The position numbers and the translations under genes are program-made. DNA of 64,000 nt from Lathyrus oleraceus. Taxonomy: Eukaryota > Streptophyta > Magnoliopsida > Fabales > Fabaceae. How positions within the stretch are numbered: position 1 is the first letter of the stretch; every line of letters begins with the position of its first letter. Shown here piece after piece: positions 21,765 to 32,872 of the stretch. The stretch covers positions 358,242,377 to 358,306,376 of the forward strand of contig NC_066583.1 of NCBI RefSeq assembly GCF_024323335.1, written 5' to 3'. Under the pieces are notes generated by a model. That model was given only the letters and a program-made list of their open reading frames with translations, did not search any database and was not told the origin of the DNA.

Positions 21765-24700
21765 ATGGATCTCGAGCAAACTGTCAAAGATCTCCAGACT
21801 CAGAATGCTCAGTTCAAGGAGATGATGCTAAGCTTATCCAAGGGGCAGGAGGAACTGAAGGCTCTTTTGGCCGAAAAGAAGAAGGACAAGAAAGCTGTGA
21901 GCTTCATTAACCCGGGCAGAAGGCGTAAAGGACAGGCTACGGGAATCAAATTTGGAATCCCGAATGGTCCAGAAGAGGGGGCGGAAATTGATTCAGAGGA
22001 GGAGAATCCTGATTTCTCTAACCCTGAGGATGAAGATGAAGAGTATGAAAATGAACAGTACTCTCCAAGAGATGATAAGTACAAACTGCTGGAAGAACGC
22101 ATGCTAGCCATGGAGGGTCAGAAGACACCTGGTCTGGATTTCGAAAGTCTGGGTCTGGTCTCCGATGTGACCATTCCCCGCAAATTCAAAATCCCCACTT
22201 TCACTAAGTATGATGGTGCGTCTTGTCCTCAGATGCATCTAAGGGCCTATGTGAGAAAGATTCAGCCGCATACCACTGATAAGAAACTGTGGATCCACTT
22301 CTTCCAAGAAAGTCTGTCTGGCACTCAGTTGGAATGGTATTATCAGCTCGAGAGCTCTGACATCCGCACCTGGACTGATTTAGCAACGGCTTTCTATAAG
22401 CAGTACCAGTACAATTCTGAATTAGCACCTACTCGGCTACAGTTGCAGAACATGGCCATGGGATCTAAAGAAAGCTTCAAAGAGTATGCTCAGAAATGGA
22501 GAGATTTGGCTGGCAGAGTCAAGCCCCCTATGACTGACCGAGAATTAGTAGACCTGTTCATGGGTACCCTGACTGGCCCATTCTACAGCCACCTACTGGG
22601 GAGTTCTTCATCAGGTTTCACTGAACTTATACTGACAGGCGAACGGGTGGAGAGTGGCATTCGGAGTGGGAAGTTACAGGCAGCTATTTCTACAAGCAGC
22701 AAAAAGTCCTACCATGGGAAGAATGAATCGAATGCGGTGTATGGTCAGAAGAATCATAATAAGAAAAATGGTGACCACGCCGTTGGAGCAGTGACGATCG
22801 CAGCACCGCCATCTCAGAACTTCCAACAAAGACAAGACAGACCAAGAAGGCAGTTCACCAGGATCAATATGACCTTGGCACAGGCACTGCAGGGAATGCT
22901 AAAGGCAAATTTGATCACCCTCAGAGATCCTCCTACAAATCCCAACACTTCCTCTTCTCGTTATAATCCCAATGCCAGGTGTGCGTATCACTCCGATAGC
23001 CCCGGGCACGATACAAACGATTGCTGGCCATTGAAGAATAAGATTCAGGATATGATCGAAGCTGGAGAAATTGAGTTCGAGCCTCCGGAGACTCCTAATG
23101 TCATCACTGCTCCTATGCCTAATCATGACAAAGCTGTTAATGCTCTCGATGACGGTTCTCTCATCACTACTGTAGCGGACTTAACATCTCCTCTCCCGAT
23201 CATAAAGAGGAATTTATTGCAAGCTGGTTTATTTCCAGGTTGTACTGAAGATTGCAATCTCTGCATACTCCGGCCCAAGGACTGTCTGAAGTTGAAGAAT
23301 GGTATCCAACGACTGATGGACGATCGTACAATCCTCTTTGAAAGGGTTTCTAAGGCAGAAAACCCTATTGAAGAGATATCTGTGATTGCGAGGTCCAAAA
23401 TTCCAGTGAAGATTACTGCTCCCAGAATACCTGTAAAGATTATTGCTGAGCCCAGAATAGCTCCCCTGATAATTACTGCACCTGGCCCGATCCCGTATTC
23501 CTCAAGCAAAGCTATTCCGTGGAATTATGGAGGTGATGTTTACATCCATGGTGTAAAGCAAGTTGGCAATTCTGCTAATCCTAATGACATTGTTGGGACT
23601 AGTAAAGTTACTCGAAGCGGAAGGATCTTCTCTCCAGAGATCTCACCTCCGGTTCCCGAAAACCGAGGAAAAGAACCAGTCAACCCTTCTCAGTCAGAGA
23701 CACCGATCGAAGCTACTACTGAAGATGTTGCCAAACGAGAAATGGAAGAAATGCTGAAAATCATCCGCAAGAGTGATTTCGATGTGGTAGAACAGTTGGG
23801 GCATACTCCTTCCAAAATCTCGATGTTGTCCTTGTTGTTATCCTCTGAATCTCATGCCCATGCTTTGATGAAATTCCTGAAGACTGCCCATGTACCTCAA
23901 GAGACCTCCGCCGATCAGTTCGAAAACTATGTTGCTAACCTGACTGTTGACGACGGCCTAGGTTTTTCCAATGCTGACCTGACACCAGCAGGAAAAGACC
24001 ACAACAAGGCCCTGCATATTTCTATTGAGTGTAAGGGAATCACTTTGGCTCATGTGTTGATTGATAATGGCTCTTCCTTGAATGTGCTACCGCAAGTCGT
24101 GCTCGATAAACTTGACTGTAAAGGCATTGAATTGAAGCCTAGTGATATTGTGGTACGTGCTTACGATGGTGCGAAGAGTGTTGTCCATGGCGAAGTAGTC
24201 CTCCCTATCAAGATAGGACCTCAAGTCTTCAATACTACCTTCCATGTAATGAACATTCGTCCTGCCTATTCCTGCTTACTGGGACGCCCTTGGATTCATG
24301 GGGCAGGTGCTGTAGCTTCGTCTCTCCATCAAAAGTTGAGATATCCGATAGAGGGTAAGATTGTCACTGTGTGTGGGGAAGAAGAATACATTGTCAGTAG
24401 TGTGCATACCTTCAGATACGTTGAGATGGATGGTGAATTCTTCGAGACTCCAACTCAGTCATTTGAAGTGGTTTCTCCGCCCGATCCTGTCCTTAAGCCA
24501 ACTCCCTGTGTGCCCAAGGTTATTCGTGCTCCTCCTGCTATGATTTCTCTGAAAGATGCTCAAGCTGTGGTCGAAGATGGTGGCTGTACTGGCTGGGGTC
24601 AACTGATCAACGTACCGTACAAGTCTGACAAAGCTGGTCTGGGATTCAACTCTGAAAAGATGGTCAAAGATCAAATCAATGCTGTAGAAGATGCTGACAG

Positions 24701-24800
24701 TGATGGCGACCTGGATAATTGGATCTACCCAACAATTGGCGACGGACTCAATAATTGGAAGGCTGAAGACACTATCCCGATTTCCTTTAGTCAGGAGTAA
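21765..24800 (+). CDS. Inner Ogre gag-protease polyprotein
   Basis: 1011 codons. The N-terminal part has a short coiled coil and an acidic stretch. The Gag core lies at about residues 140-275 (GTQLEWYYQLESSDIRTWTD; FYKQYQYNSELAPTRLQLQN). The zinc-finger variant C-x2-H-x5-H-x4-C is at residues 406-420 (CAYHSDSPGHDTNDC), followed by a Cys-rich patch (CTEDCNLC). The protease active site reads DNGSS at D767, Asn in place of the usual Thr/Ser, then CLLGRPWIHGAGAV. The TAA at 24798 overlaps an intron donor, so spliced RNA would continue into pol. The start lies 45 nt after the conserved TTGCATAACAGGTA motif. Intact. Confidence 0.92.
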   Translation: MDLEQTVKDLQTQNAQFKEMMLSLSKGQEELKALLAEKKKDKKAVSFINPGRRRKGQATGIKFGIPNGPEEGAEIDSEEENPDFSNPEDEDEEYENEQYSPRDDKYKLLEERMLAMEGQKTPGLDFESLGLVSDVTIPRKFKIPTFTKYDGASCPQMHLRAYVRKIQPHTTDKKLWIHFFQESLSGTQLEWYYQLESSDIRTWTDLATAFYKQYQYNSELAPTRLQLQNMAMGSKESFKEYAQKWRDLAGRVKPPMTDRELVDLFMGTLTGPFYSHLLGSSSSGFTELILTGERVESGIRSGKLQAAISTSSKKSYHGKNESNAVYGQKNHNKKNGDHAVGAVTIAAPPSQNFQQRQDRPRRQFTRINMTLAQALQGMLKANLITLRDPPTNPNTSSSRYNPNARCAYHSDSPGHDTNDCWPLKNKIQDMIEAGEIEFEPPETPNVITAPMPNHDKAVNALDDGSLITTVADLTSPLPIIKRNLLQAGLFPGCTEDCNLCILRPKDCLKLKNGIQRLMDDRTILFERVSKAENPIEEISVIARSKIPVKITAPRIPVKIIAEPRIAPLIITAPGPIPYSSSKAIPWNYGGDVYIHGVKQVGNSANPNDIVGTSKVTRSGRIFSPEISPPVPENRGKEPVNPSQSETPIEATTEDVAKREMEEMLKIIRKSDFDVVEQLGHTPSKISMLSLLLSSESHAHALMKFLKTAHVPQETSADQFENYVANLTVDDGLGFSNADLTPAGKDHNKALHISIECKGITLAHVLIDNGSSLNVLPQVVLDKLDCKGIELKPSDIVVRAYDGAKSVVHGEVVLPIKIGPQVFNTTFHVMNIRPAYSCLLGRPWIHGAGAVASSLHQKLRYPIEGKIVTVCGEEEYIVSSVHTFRYVEMDGEFFETPTQSFEVVSPPDPVLKPTPCVPKVIRAPPAMISLKDAQAVVEDGGCTGWGQLINVPYKSDKAGLGFNSEKMVKDQINAVEDADSDGDLDNWIYPTIGDGLNNWKAEDTIPISFSQE

Positions 24801-25036
24801 TTGTTATTGTCCATTTAGTATTGCAAATCTTTATTTTTCAATTGAACCTCTTAAAGCATTGTGTCTATACCCGGGGCACAATAGCTAATTTGTTAAGGGT
24901 TTTGTCATTTCATAAGCATATTCATATTCAATAAATCAATGGACTTTTTCGCATTCAAATGTTGCGCTCTTTATTTTTCCCGTCGTCTTTCAAACAAGCT
25001 ATGCATTCTTACACACACTCACGTCATAAATCGCAG
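24797..25036 (+). other. Predicted intron between protease and RT (inner Ogre)
   Basis: 240 nt, GTAATT...CGCAG. The donor begins with the last base of the final sense codon (gaG TAA), so splicing removes the gag-pro stop. The phase-2 junction rebuilds GAA (Glu) and continues in frame into the pol ORF. A spliced intron at this place is known for Ogre; the exact sites are my prediction, supported by the same arrangement in the outer Ogre. Confidence 0.8.
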
Positions 25037-28000
25037 ATCCGTATCCACTCTGGATCCTATTGACAATAATTCCGCTACTGTTCATTATGACTTTGAAAAT
25101 CCGATCTACCAAGCCGAAGAGGGAAGTGAGGAAGATTGTGAAGTCCCTGGAGAGCTTGCCAGACTGTTACTGCAAGAGGAAAGGACTATACAGCCGCATG
25201 AAGAGTCACTCGAAGTCGTAAATCTAGGTACTGAAGTGGAAAGAAAGGAAGTCAGAATAGGAGCAGGATTGGAAAACAGTGTCAAAGAAAGACTGATTCA
25301 GATGTTACATGACTATGTAGAGGTTTTCGCCTGGTCTTATGAAGACATGCCCGGATTGGATACTGACATAGTAATGCATCGGCTGCCTACGAAGGAAGAC
25401 TGCCGTCCTGTCAAGCAAAAGGTTCGCCGTATGCGTCCTGAAATGTCTGAGAAAATCAAAGCCGAGGTTATGAAACAATTCAATGCCGGTTTCCTAGCCG
25501 TTACTTCTTATCCTCAATGGGTTGCTAATGTGGTGCCTGTGCCAAAGAAGGATGGTAAGGTGCGAATGTGCGTAGATTACCGAGACCTGAATAAAGCAAG
25601 TCCCAAAGATGACTTTCCACTCCCGCACATTGATGTTCTGGTAGATAACACCGCTCAACACAAAGTATTCTCATTCATGGATGGATTCTCGGGTTACAAC
25701 CAGATTAAGATGGCGCCTGAGGACATGGAGAAAACTACGTTTGTGACGCAATGGGGCACGTTCTGTTATAAAGTAATGCCATTCGGTCTAAAGAACGCCG
25801 GGGCAACGTACCAGCGTGCTATGGTGGTTTTGTTCCATGACATGATTCATCATGAGATAGAAGTATATGTGGATGACATGATAGCTAGATCTCATACTGA
25901 AGAGGAACATCTCGATCACTTATACAAACTGTTCGAGAGGTTGAAGAAGTACAAGTTGAGATTGAATCCGAACAAATGCACTTTTGGAGTGAGATCCGGT
26001 AAACTCTTAGGCTTTATTGTCAGCGGTAAAGGAATTGAGGTTGACCCGGCTAAAGTGAGGGCTATTCAAGAAATGCCAGTTCCCCGTACGGAGAAAGAGG
26101 TCAGAGGTTTCTTGGGACGCTTGAACTACATTGCTCGATTTATCTCCCACTTGACCGCTACCTGCAAACCCATCTTCAAGCTACTGAGGAAAAATCAAAA
26201 GATGATATGGAATGAGGAATGTCAAGAAGCTTTTGACAAAATCAAGAAATATCTCCAGGAACCTCCGATTCTGATACCACCAGTTGAAGGAAGACCTCTA
26301 ATCATGTATTTGACCGTGTTAGAAAATTCAATGGGGTGCGTATTGGGGCAACATGACGAGTCTGGTCGAAAAGAGCATGCCATATACTACCTGAGCAAAA
26401 AGTTTACCGACTGTGAAACAAGATACTCACTGCTCGAGAGAACTTGCTGTGCTTTGGCCTGGGCTGCTCGCCGACTAAGACAGTATATGTTGAATCAGAC
26501 CACTTTGTTGATTTCTAGGATGGATCCCATCAAATACATGTTCGAGAAGCCTGCCCTCTCCGGAAGAATAGCGAGATGGCAGATGATCTTAACAGAGTAC
26601 GATATCCAGTACACTACCCAGAAAGCAATCAAAGGAAGCGTGCTAGCTGATCATTTGGCTCATCAAGCGGTGGACGATTACCAATCTATGAATTTTGAGT
26701 TCCCAGATGAGGATGTCATGCTTGTTACTGATAATGGAAAACCTAAACCAGATGAAGGACCCGAATGGGGATCCCGATGGACTATGGTCTTTGATGGATC
26801 TTCTAATGCATTGGGCCATGGTGTTGGGGTTGTACTCATTTCTCCCGGAGGTTACCATACACCTCTCACGGCTAGACTATGTTTCCATTGTACCAATAAT
26901 ATGGCTGAGTATGAAGCATGTATTTTTGGACTCAAAGCTGCTATAGATTGGCGAATCAAGTTTTTGAGTGTGTACGGAGATTCGGCCTTGGTAATCAGTC
27001 AGATCAACGGGGAATGGGATACTAAACATCCAAATCTCATCCCTTATCGAGAGCAGGTGATGACATTAATCCCATACTTTGAAGAGGTAACATTTGAACA
27101 TATTCCACGAGAGGAAAACCAGTTGGCAGACGCATTAGCTACCATGTCATCTATGTTCAGAGTCAGATGGGGCAGCGAAGCTCCCATGATTACCATCGGA
27201 CGGTCAGATGAACCAGCTTACTGTTATGGACTTAACACTGAGAAGGTACAGGAGAAACCCTGGTTCCACGACGTAAGAAGATATTTAGAAGCTCAGGAAT
27301 ACCCTGAAGGGGCATCCATCAAGGACAGAAAATTCCTGAGGAAGTTCTCCGCTAAATTCTTTCTGAGTAACGGAGTGTTATACAAACGTAATCATGATTC
27401 GACTCTGCTTCGCTGTGTGGATAAAAAGGAAGCAGAAAGGATTATGGAAGACATGCATGATGGTATTTTTGGGACTCATTCTAATGGACATACAATGGCC
27501 AAGAAGATTCTGAGATCAGGGTATTATTGGTCTACCATGGAAGCGGATTGCCACCGTCACTCCAGAACCTGTCACAAGTGTCAGATCTATGCGGACAAAG
27601 TACATGTGCCTCCTGCTCCATTGAACGTGTTGACAGCTCCTTGGCCATTTGCAATGTGGGGCATCGATATGATCGGAGAGATTAAACCTACGGCTTCCAA
27701 TGGACATCGCTTCATTCTCGTCGCTATTGATTACTTCACAAAGTGGGTAGAGGCGGCCTCATTCGCTTCTGTCACCAAGAATGTGGTGGCACGGTTCATC
27801 AAGAATAGTCTTATTTGTCGATATGGCATCCCTGAAAGAATTATCACTGATAATGGTACTAATTTGAACAACAAGATGATTACTGAACTCTGCACGCAGT
27901 TCAAAATTAAGCATCACAACTCTTCTCCGTACCGGCCAAAGATGAATGGCGCCGTAGAAGCTGCTAATAAGAATATCAAGAAGATCATACAAAAGATGAC

Positions 28001-28508
28001 GGTAACATACAAAGACTGGCATGAGATGTTACCGTTTGCCCTTCACGGTTATCGCACTTCAGTACGCACTTCGACAGGGGCAACTCCTTTCTCTTTAGTC
28101 TATGGAATGGAAGCCGTTTTACCAGTGGAAGTTCAGATTCCCTCCCTAAGGATCATGAAAGAGGCGGGCTTAGATGAAGATGAATGGATTCAGACACGAC
28201 TCGATCAGATAAACTTGATCGATGAGAAGAGACTTGCGGCTGTTTGTCATGGACAGATATATCAGAAGCGCATGACCCAGGCATTTAACAAAAGAGTCAA
28301 GAGACAGGTGTATCAAACTGGCGACTTGGTGATCAAGCGTATCATTCTACCCCAAGGTGATCCCAGAGGCAAATGGACTCCCACATACGAAGGGCCATTT
28401 GTAGTTAAGAAGGTATTCTCTGGTGGAGCCATGATACTTGCTACAATGGATGGTGAAGACTTCCCACATCCCGTGAACGCGGACATAGTTAAAAAATACT
28501 ACGCATAA
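25037..28508 (+). CDS. Inner Ogre pol: RT, RNase H, archaeal-type RNase H, integrase
   Basis: The open frame begins at 24939, but the part before 25037 is intronic, so the exon start is used. Residue numbers count from 24939. RT has RMCVDYRDLNKASPKDDFPL and YVDD at residue 310. The first RNase H has ENSMGCVLGQHDESGRKEHA. The second, archaeal-type RNase H typical of the Tat clade has FDGSS (D619), AEYEA, YGDSA and NQLADALA as its four acidic sites. The integrase has a H-H-C-C zinc finger (CHKCQIYADK) and the catalytic triad D910, D971 and E1007 with exactly 35 residues between the last two. It ends TAA just before the hairpin array. All catalytic motifs are intact. Confidence 0.95.
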
Positions 28509-28518
28509 AAGAGACCCG

Positions 28519-28689
28519 CTAGATCGACGTATCTAGGCAAAAGTAAGGGCATCCCGGCGAACCAAAAGGGTTCGGGCAAAAATTAGGGATATATAAAAAA
28601 AATGTACACCCGGCAAGTCGAAAACCTGAAAAGGCGGCTTGGGCAAAAAAGGGTATCCTGGTGGACTGAAAACCTGAAAAGGCGGTCCA
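28519..28689 (+). other. Array of four hairpins in the inner Ogre 3' UTR
   Basis: Starting 10 nt after the pol stop: H1 CTAGAT/ATCTAG (28519-28536); H2 CGAACC/GGTTCG (28558-28574); H3 CAAGTCG/CGGCTTG (28614-28641, one G.U); H4 TGGACTG/CGGTCCA (28662-28689, one G.U). H3 and H4 share the loop core AAAACCTGAAAAGG. Each right arm is followed by (G)GCAAAAA-(T)(TA)AGGG-like tags. The same four hairpins, with different stem bases that still pair, follow pol in the outer Ogre. I infer a conserved RNA structure of unknown function. Confidence 0.8.
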
Positions 28690-29770
28690 GGCAAAAATTA
28701 GGGATTAAAGCGTATGACTATGTCCCGTTCTCAGTCAACTTTCATCCAAGTTCGAGGGACTGACCAAGCCAATCACTTCTATCCGACAGCAAGGGATGAG
28801 ATGCTCGAAGACATAATGACAGTAGTAGGCTTGAAATCAATAGGACTTCTTCCACATAGCTTTCTCTTTGTTTTCGACAATTTCCTCTTACCAGGATTTC
28901 TGTCTCCTTGTACACAAATTGCCTGTTTATAGGCCTCCTTTCAAAATCAATACAACCTTCTTGCAAAAAAAGATATTTTTGTTTTTTACTTTTTCCGTCT
29001 TGTTTGCGTAAACGTCCATTGATTTAATTTGAATTAATATGTGCATTTGAATATGATCAATGTTTATCAAAAATACGTACATAGAATAGCAATAGCAGTT
29101 ACTACAAGACTTTGGGATCGAGGATAAGGTCTAATCATGCTCCCGATGAGCCCACTACCAATTCTCTTCCCCCAGCAAGCCTGTTCTTCCCCAGAAGAAG
29201 GGGGCAGTATTCCCCGGCACAGCCAGCTATCCCCCAACAGAGGTTGGCACCATCAGACAGATTGATCCTCTCCTCCATCCCCCGCCAGGCTCTGTTGAAT
29301 ATTGCCGCCATCAGACCAAATCAACAACCCCCTGCCGCGAAAGGGTCATCATTACAAGTATCTCCAATCAGTAGATGGGGATTTATTTTCCCCAGTAGAG
29401 TCTCCAAGCAGAACTTCTCATACGCATAACTCATTCCTTACATCATTTCACATCATACGCATGCATACAACATTCGCATTTATTTTCGAAAGCATAAAAC
29501 ATCTCATGCATCATGACATGGCATAAAGCTAACCTTTCTTTGCGGGTTAATTATCCTCCTGATATAGTCAAAGTAAAAGGCTCATCCAGGCAGACGCCTT
29601 TATCAATCACAGACAAGACTCAGATACATATTCCAGATGCAATTCACGGGAACATTCATTCAGACAGACACCTCTATCAATTATGTACAAGATCCAGATA
29701 TTATCAGATACAGCCTAACATACGGTTCATTCTGATTCAGCCCAACATATGATTCCTTCAACTATTTCAA
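28690..29770 (+). other. Inner Ogre 3' UTR with tRNA-3'-end-like motifs
   Basis: Non-coding. Between about 29165 and 29406 it carries several CCCCAGNAG-type motifs resembling the complement of the PBS (TCCCCAGCAGAGTCGCCA). The best is TCCCCAGTAGAGTCTCCA at 29389-29406, 16 of 18 matching. Looser forms lie at about 29167, 29190, 29210, 29231 and 29278. CAT-rich sequence follows at about 29430-29520. Short ORFs here have no recognisable products. Confidence 0.65.
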
Positions 29771-30330
29771 GACGGTCTAATGTACGACCCAATTAAGACC
29801 TTTGTCTCCTCAGATGCTACCTAGTGTACGGTACATTTCTGAAGTGTAGTCTAGTGTACGACTACCCCCTTTTTATCATCAGATTCGGCCTAATGGACGG
29901 CTCATTCTGCTCTGATACGGTCTAATGTACGACCCAATTAAGACCTTTGTCTCCTCAGATGCTACCTAGTGTACGGTACATTTCTGAAGTGTAGTCTAGT
30001 GTACGACTACCCCCTTTTTATCATCAGATTCGGCCTAATGGACGGCTCATTCTGCTCTGATACGGTCTAATGTACGACCCAATTAAGACCTTTGTCTCCT
30101 CAGATGCTACCTAGTGTACGGTACATTTCTGAAGTGTAGTCTAGTGTACGACTACCCCCTTTTTATCATCAGATTCGGCCTAATGGACGGCTCATTTTGC
30201 TCTGATACGGTCTAATGTACGACCCAATTAAGACCTTTGTCTCCTCAGATGCTACCTAGTGTACGGTACATTTCTGAAGTGTAGTCTAGTGTACGACTAC
30301 CCCCTTTTATCGTCAGATTCAGCCTAATGG
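29771..30330 (+). repeat. 145-bp tandem repeat in the inner Ogre 3' UTR
   Basis: About four copies with a 145-bp period (marker ACGGTCTAATGTACGACCC at 29772, 29917, 30062 and 30207), nearly identical between copies. Each unit is itself built of related words around CTA(A/G)TGTACG. Tandem repeats at this place in Tat/Ogre 3' UTRs are known and have been linked to the birth of satellite DNA. Confidence 0.95.
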
Positions 30331-30806
30331 ACGGCTCATCCTGCAACTCCAATACAGTCTCTCATAAGACCCATTTGGATCTTCAACTCAGATACAATCT
30401 AGCGTACGATCCGTTCTGATTTTTCATCCTCAGCAAGGTCATCTGCCTAATGGATAGCCCACTCTGGTCTTCAGACACGGTCTAATGTACGATCCATTCT
30501 GATCCCTTATCCCCAGCAGTATAGCATACCCTGACTCCCCGACGAAGTCAACAGCATAATGGAGGGTTCACTATACGATCTAGCGTATGACCCGGTATGA
30601 CACCCATGTCTTCAGATATCGTCTAACGTACGACACAGTCTGAAGCTCCCATCATCAAACTTCCTGGATGGCATCTTTAAGCCCATCTCCATCAAGACCA
30701 ATTGACAAGCGCAAATTTTCGGGGCATTCTAGTGTTCAATAATCTTTCACCTCCAGACCACGAACGACACATACCATTCTACTCTCTCGGTTCAAGAATA
30801 TTGAAC
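30331..30806 (+). other. Degenerate repeat region before the inner Ogre PPT
   Basis: Continues the CTAATGTACGA / CTAGCGTACGA word pattern of the 145-bp repeat in degenerate form to about 30630. It also has PBS-complement-like words (TCCCCAGCAG at about 30519). Nothing coding. Confidence 0.6.
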
Positions 30807-30815
30807 AGGGGCAGC
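30807..30815 (+). other. Polypurine tract of the inner Ogre
   Basis: AGGGGCAGC immediately before the 3' LTR. The wider block TTGAACAGGGGCAGCTGT is nearly identical to that before the outer Ogre 3' LTR (TTGAATAGGGGCAGCTGT). Confidence 0.8.
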
Positions 30816-32867
30816 TGTCATACCCCAAAATTTGCCCATTAATATTTCAAGACATTTCAGGGCACTCCGACTCACTTTATGACACTTAAAGGAACAAAGA
30901 CCCAGCTCGCGAATGACCCAAATTGGCCTACTCGCTACACGCTCACCTAGTGATAATATGAAAGTGGTTTATTTGGAAGCGGAGGAAAAGGGGTGCAAAA
31001 AGAAAGAAAACGAACCAAACAGCAAAGCCCAACCCAAAGTACAAGAACACGGGTGTGGCATCTGTGACGAGCGTCACAGAGGCTGTGACGAGCGTCACGC
31101 CTACCCCTGTGACGGGCGTCACACATGGTGTGACGAACGTCACACCGTTCCCCTACTTTTTGGGCGCAGATAATGCTTCGGAGACTTGAAGGTCCGTTGG
31201 GCCCTAGATCCACGCGCGCGTTGAAGACCTTTTTTGGCAGCAGGCATGACCTAATGACAACAATATAAATAGCCACCTTGAAAACCTAAAAGGGGAGCTT
31301 TTTCCGAGATTCTTTTTCCTTTGCCGTTTTCGCCTTTGCCTTTTTTTCTTCTTTTCCAGCAGCTTAGGCATTGTGTTTTACAAGTGCTACGCTATTTCTT
31401 TTGCAATTCCGGATTCCCTTTTGGTATTTAGTTAATTCTTTTCGTACAATAGTTTCTACAACGGAAACTATTGTGTGCCTTTTACCGAATCTAATCTTAC
31501 GGCGGCAGCAAGGTCACCTCCGCTCAATTCTATCCGATCGGCCAATTCAAGGTTGCGACTCAAGTGCAAACAGGTTTGCGTTACTATTATCACTTTATGT
31601 TCCTAATTCACATGTGATATCATAATTGAGATTCATAAATATATTTGAGGCTTTGCATGTAACTTAAGTCTGCCTGGATACTCTGAATTGTTGTAATGGA
31701 TGCCGCTGTTTTATCATAACCATGCTTTGTTTACCTATTACTTTGGTGCAACTCTCGATTGCACCCTGATTTGGTATTCTAACCTGTTTGCTGAATTTTG
31801 CAAAGGTTCATATGTCCCAGGAAAAGATTGCTGTTTAGGTCTCCCACTTTATTTGTGGGATACCTTTGTGGAGACTCACCCTAAGTGGTCTAATTAATTT
31901 TAATGTGTTCATTTTAATGTCTTAATTTTAATGTATTAATTTTAATGTATTAATTGTAATGCATTGATTTTAGTATGGACTTAATTACTTAATTGACTTT
32001 AAAATATGACCTTTAAATAAGTGATCTTGGACCTCTCTTTGCTGCCTTACGGTATTACGGTATAATGGTCATGTCCCGCGAATATGGGGATACCCTTAGC
32101 AAAGACCCTTCGATTAAATCATCATAAAATAAATCATGGTCCCTCGGATGTTGCCTTCGAAAATACGATTTTGTCCCTCGATGTCCCTTCGGAGTAGCCT
32201 ACGGTTAAATGATGATCGTCCCTTCGAATGCTAAGGTATCCTTACAACTGTTGCCTTCAATGACCGATCGATGACCCTACGATGACCCTTCAACATCCCC
32301 AGGATAAAACCACTTACTTCTCAATAGTAAGGACAGTTTTACCCTCATGAGGATGGGAAATGCCCGGAAAGACCTCGGACAGGTATAACCTTAATTGCTC
32401 AGTCATAACCTAAAAAATATACTTTTCGCACCTCGCACCTTTCAAACGTCTTCTTTTGGAAAATCACCACTTAGCATACATCCGTACTAGGATCATTGCC
32501 GAGTTATATTTTTCTAAACTATTTTCTAAATTAAACGAGATAACCACTTTGTATACATTCATGCAAGAATCATTACAAAGTTAAATTCTCATTTTCAAAA
32601 CATTTTTCATACATTTCTCAACCACTTTTTTCAAACAAAGAAAACATAAATGATTGAGCAATTAAGAGCCCATGGATAACCATGGATACGAAGGGTGCCT
32701 AACACCTTCCCTTTGTATAAAGTACCTCCCGAACCTAAGAATCTAAATTAAAGTCTTTCCTGTTCTTTTCCGCCTTTCCTTATGGGATAAAAGAAAAGTC
32801 GGTGGCGACTCTTGCTAACCGCGACATTGCGATTACAAATCCAATAAAGTCAGTTCACCGTATGACA
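30816..32867 (+). repeat. 3' LTR of the inner Ogre
   Basis: 2052 bp, same start and end as the 5' copy. Differences noticed: one extra T in the run near 31230, and A instead of G near 32752. Confidence 0.95.
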
Positions 32868-32872
32868 CCAGC

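Larger units (their letters stand above)
17440..32867 (+). mobile_element. Inner Ogre-type LTR retrotransposon, complete
   Basis: 15,428 bp, bounded by LTRs of 2051 and 2052 bp and by the 5-bp target duplication CCAGC (17435-17439 and 32868-32872). It is inserted in the gag-pro ORF of the outer Ogre in the same orientation. ORF1, gag-pro and pol are all open, and the PBS, intron, PPT and both LTRs are present. Only one substitution (about 19374 G versus 32752 A) and one T-run length change were noticed between the LTRs. It is the youngest datable insertion here and could be autonomous. It is a different family from the outer Ogre: the LTRs share little beyond the ends. Confidence 0.97.

Noticed and set aside
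29771..30330. CRISPR-like regular array
   Set aside because: Whole 145-bp units repeat without distinct spacers, in a eukaryotic retrotransposon 3' UTR.
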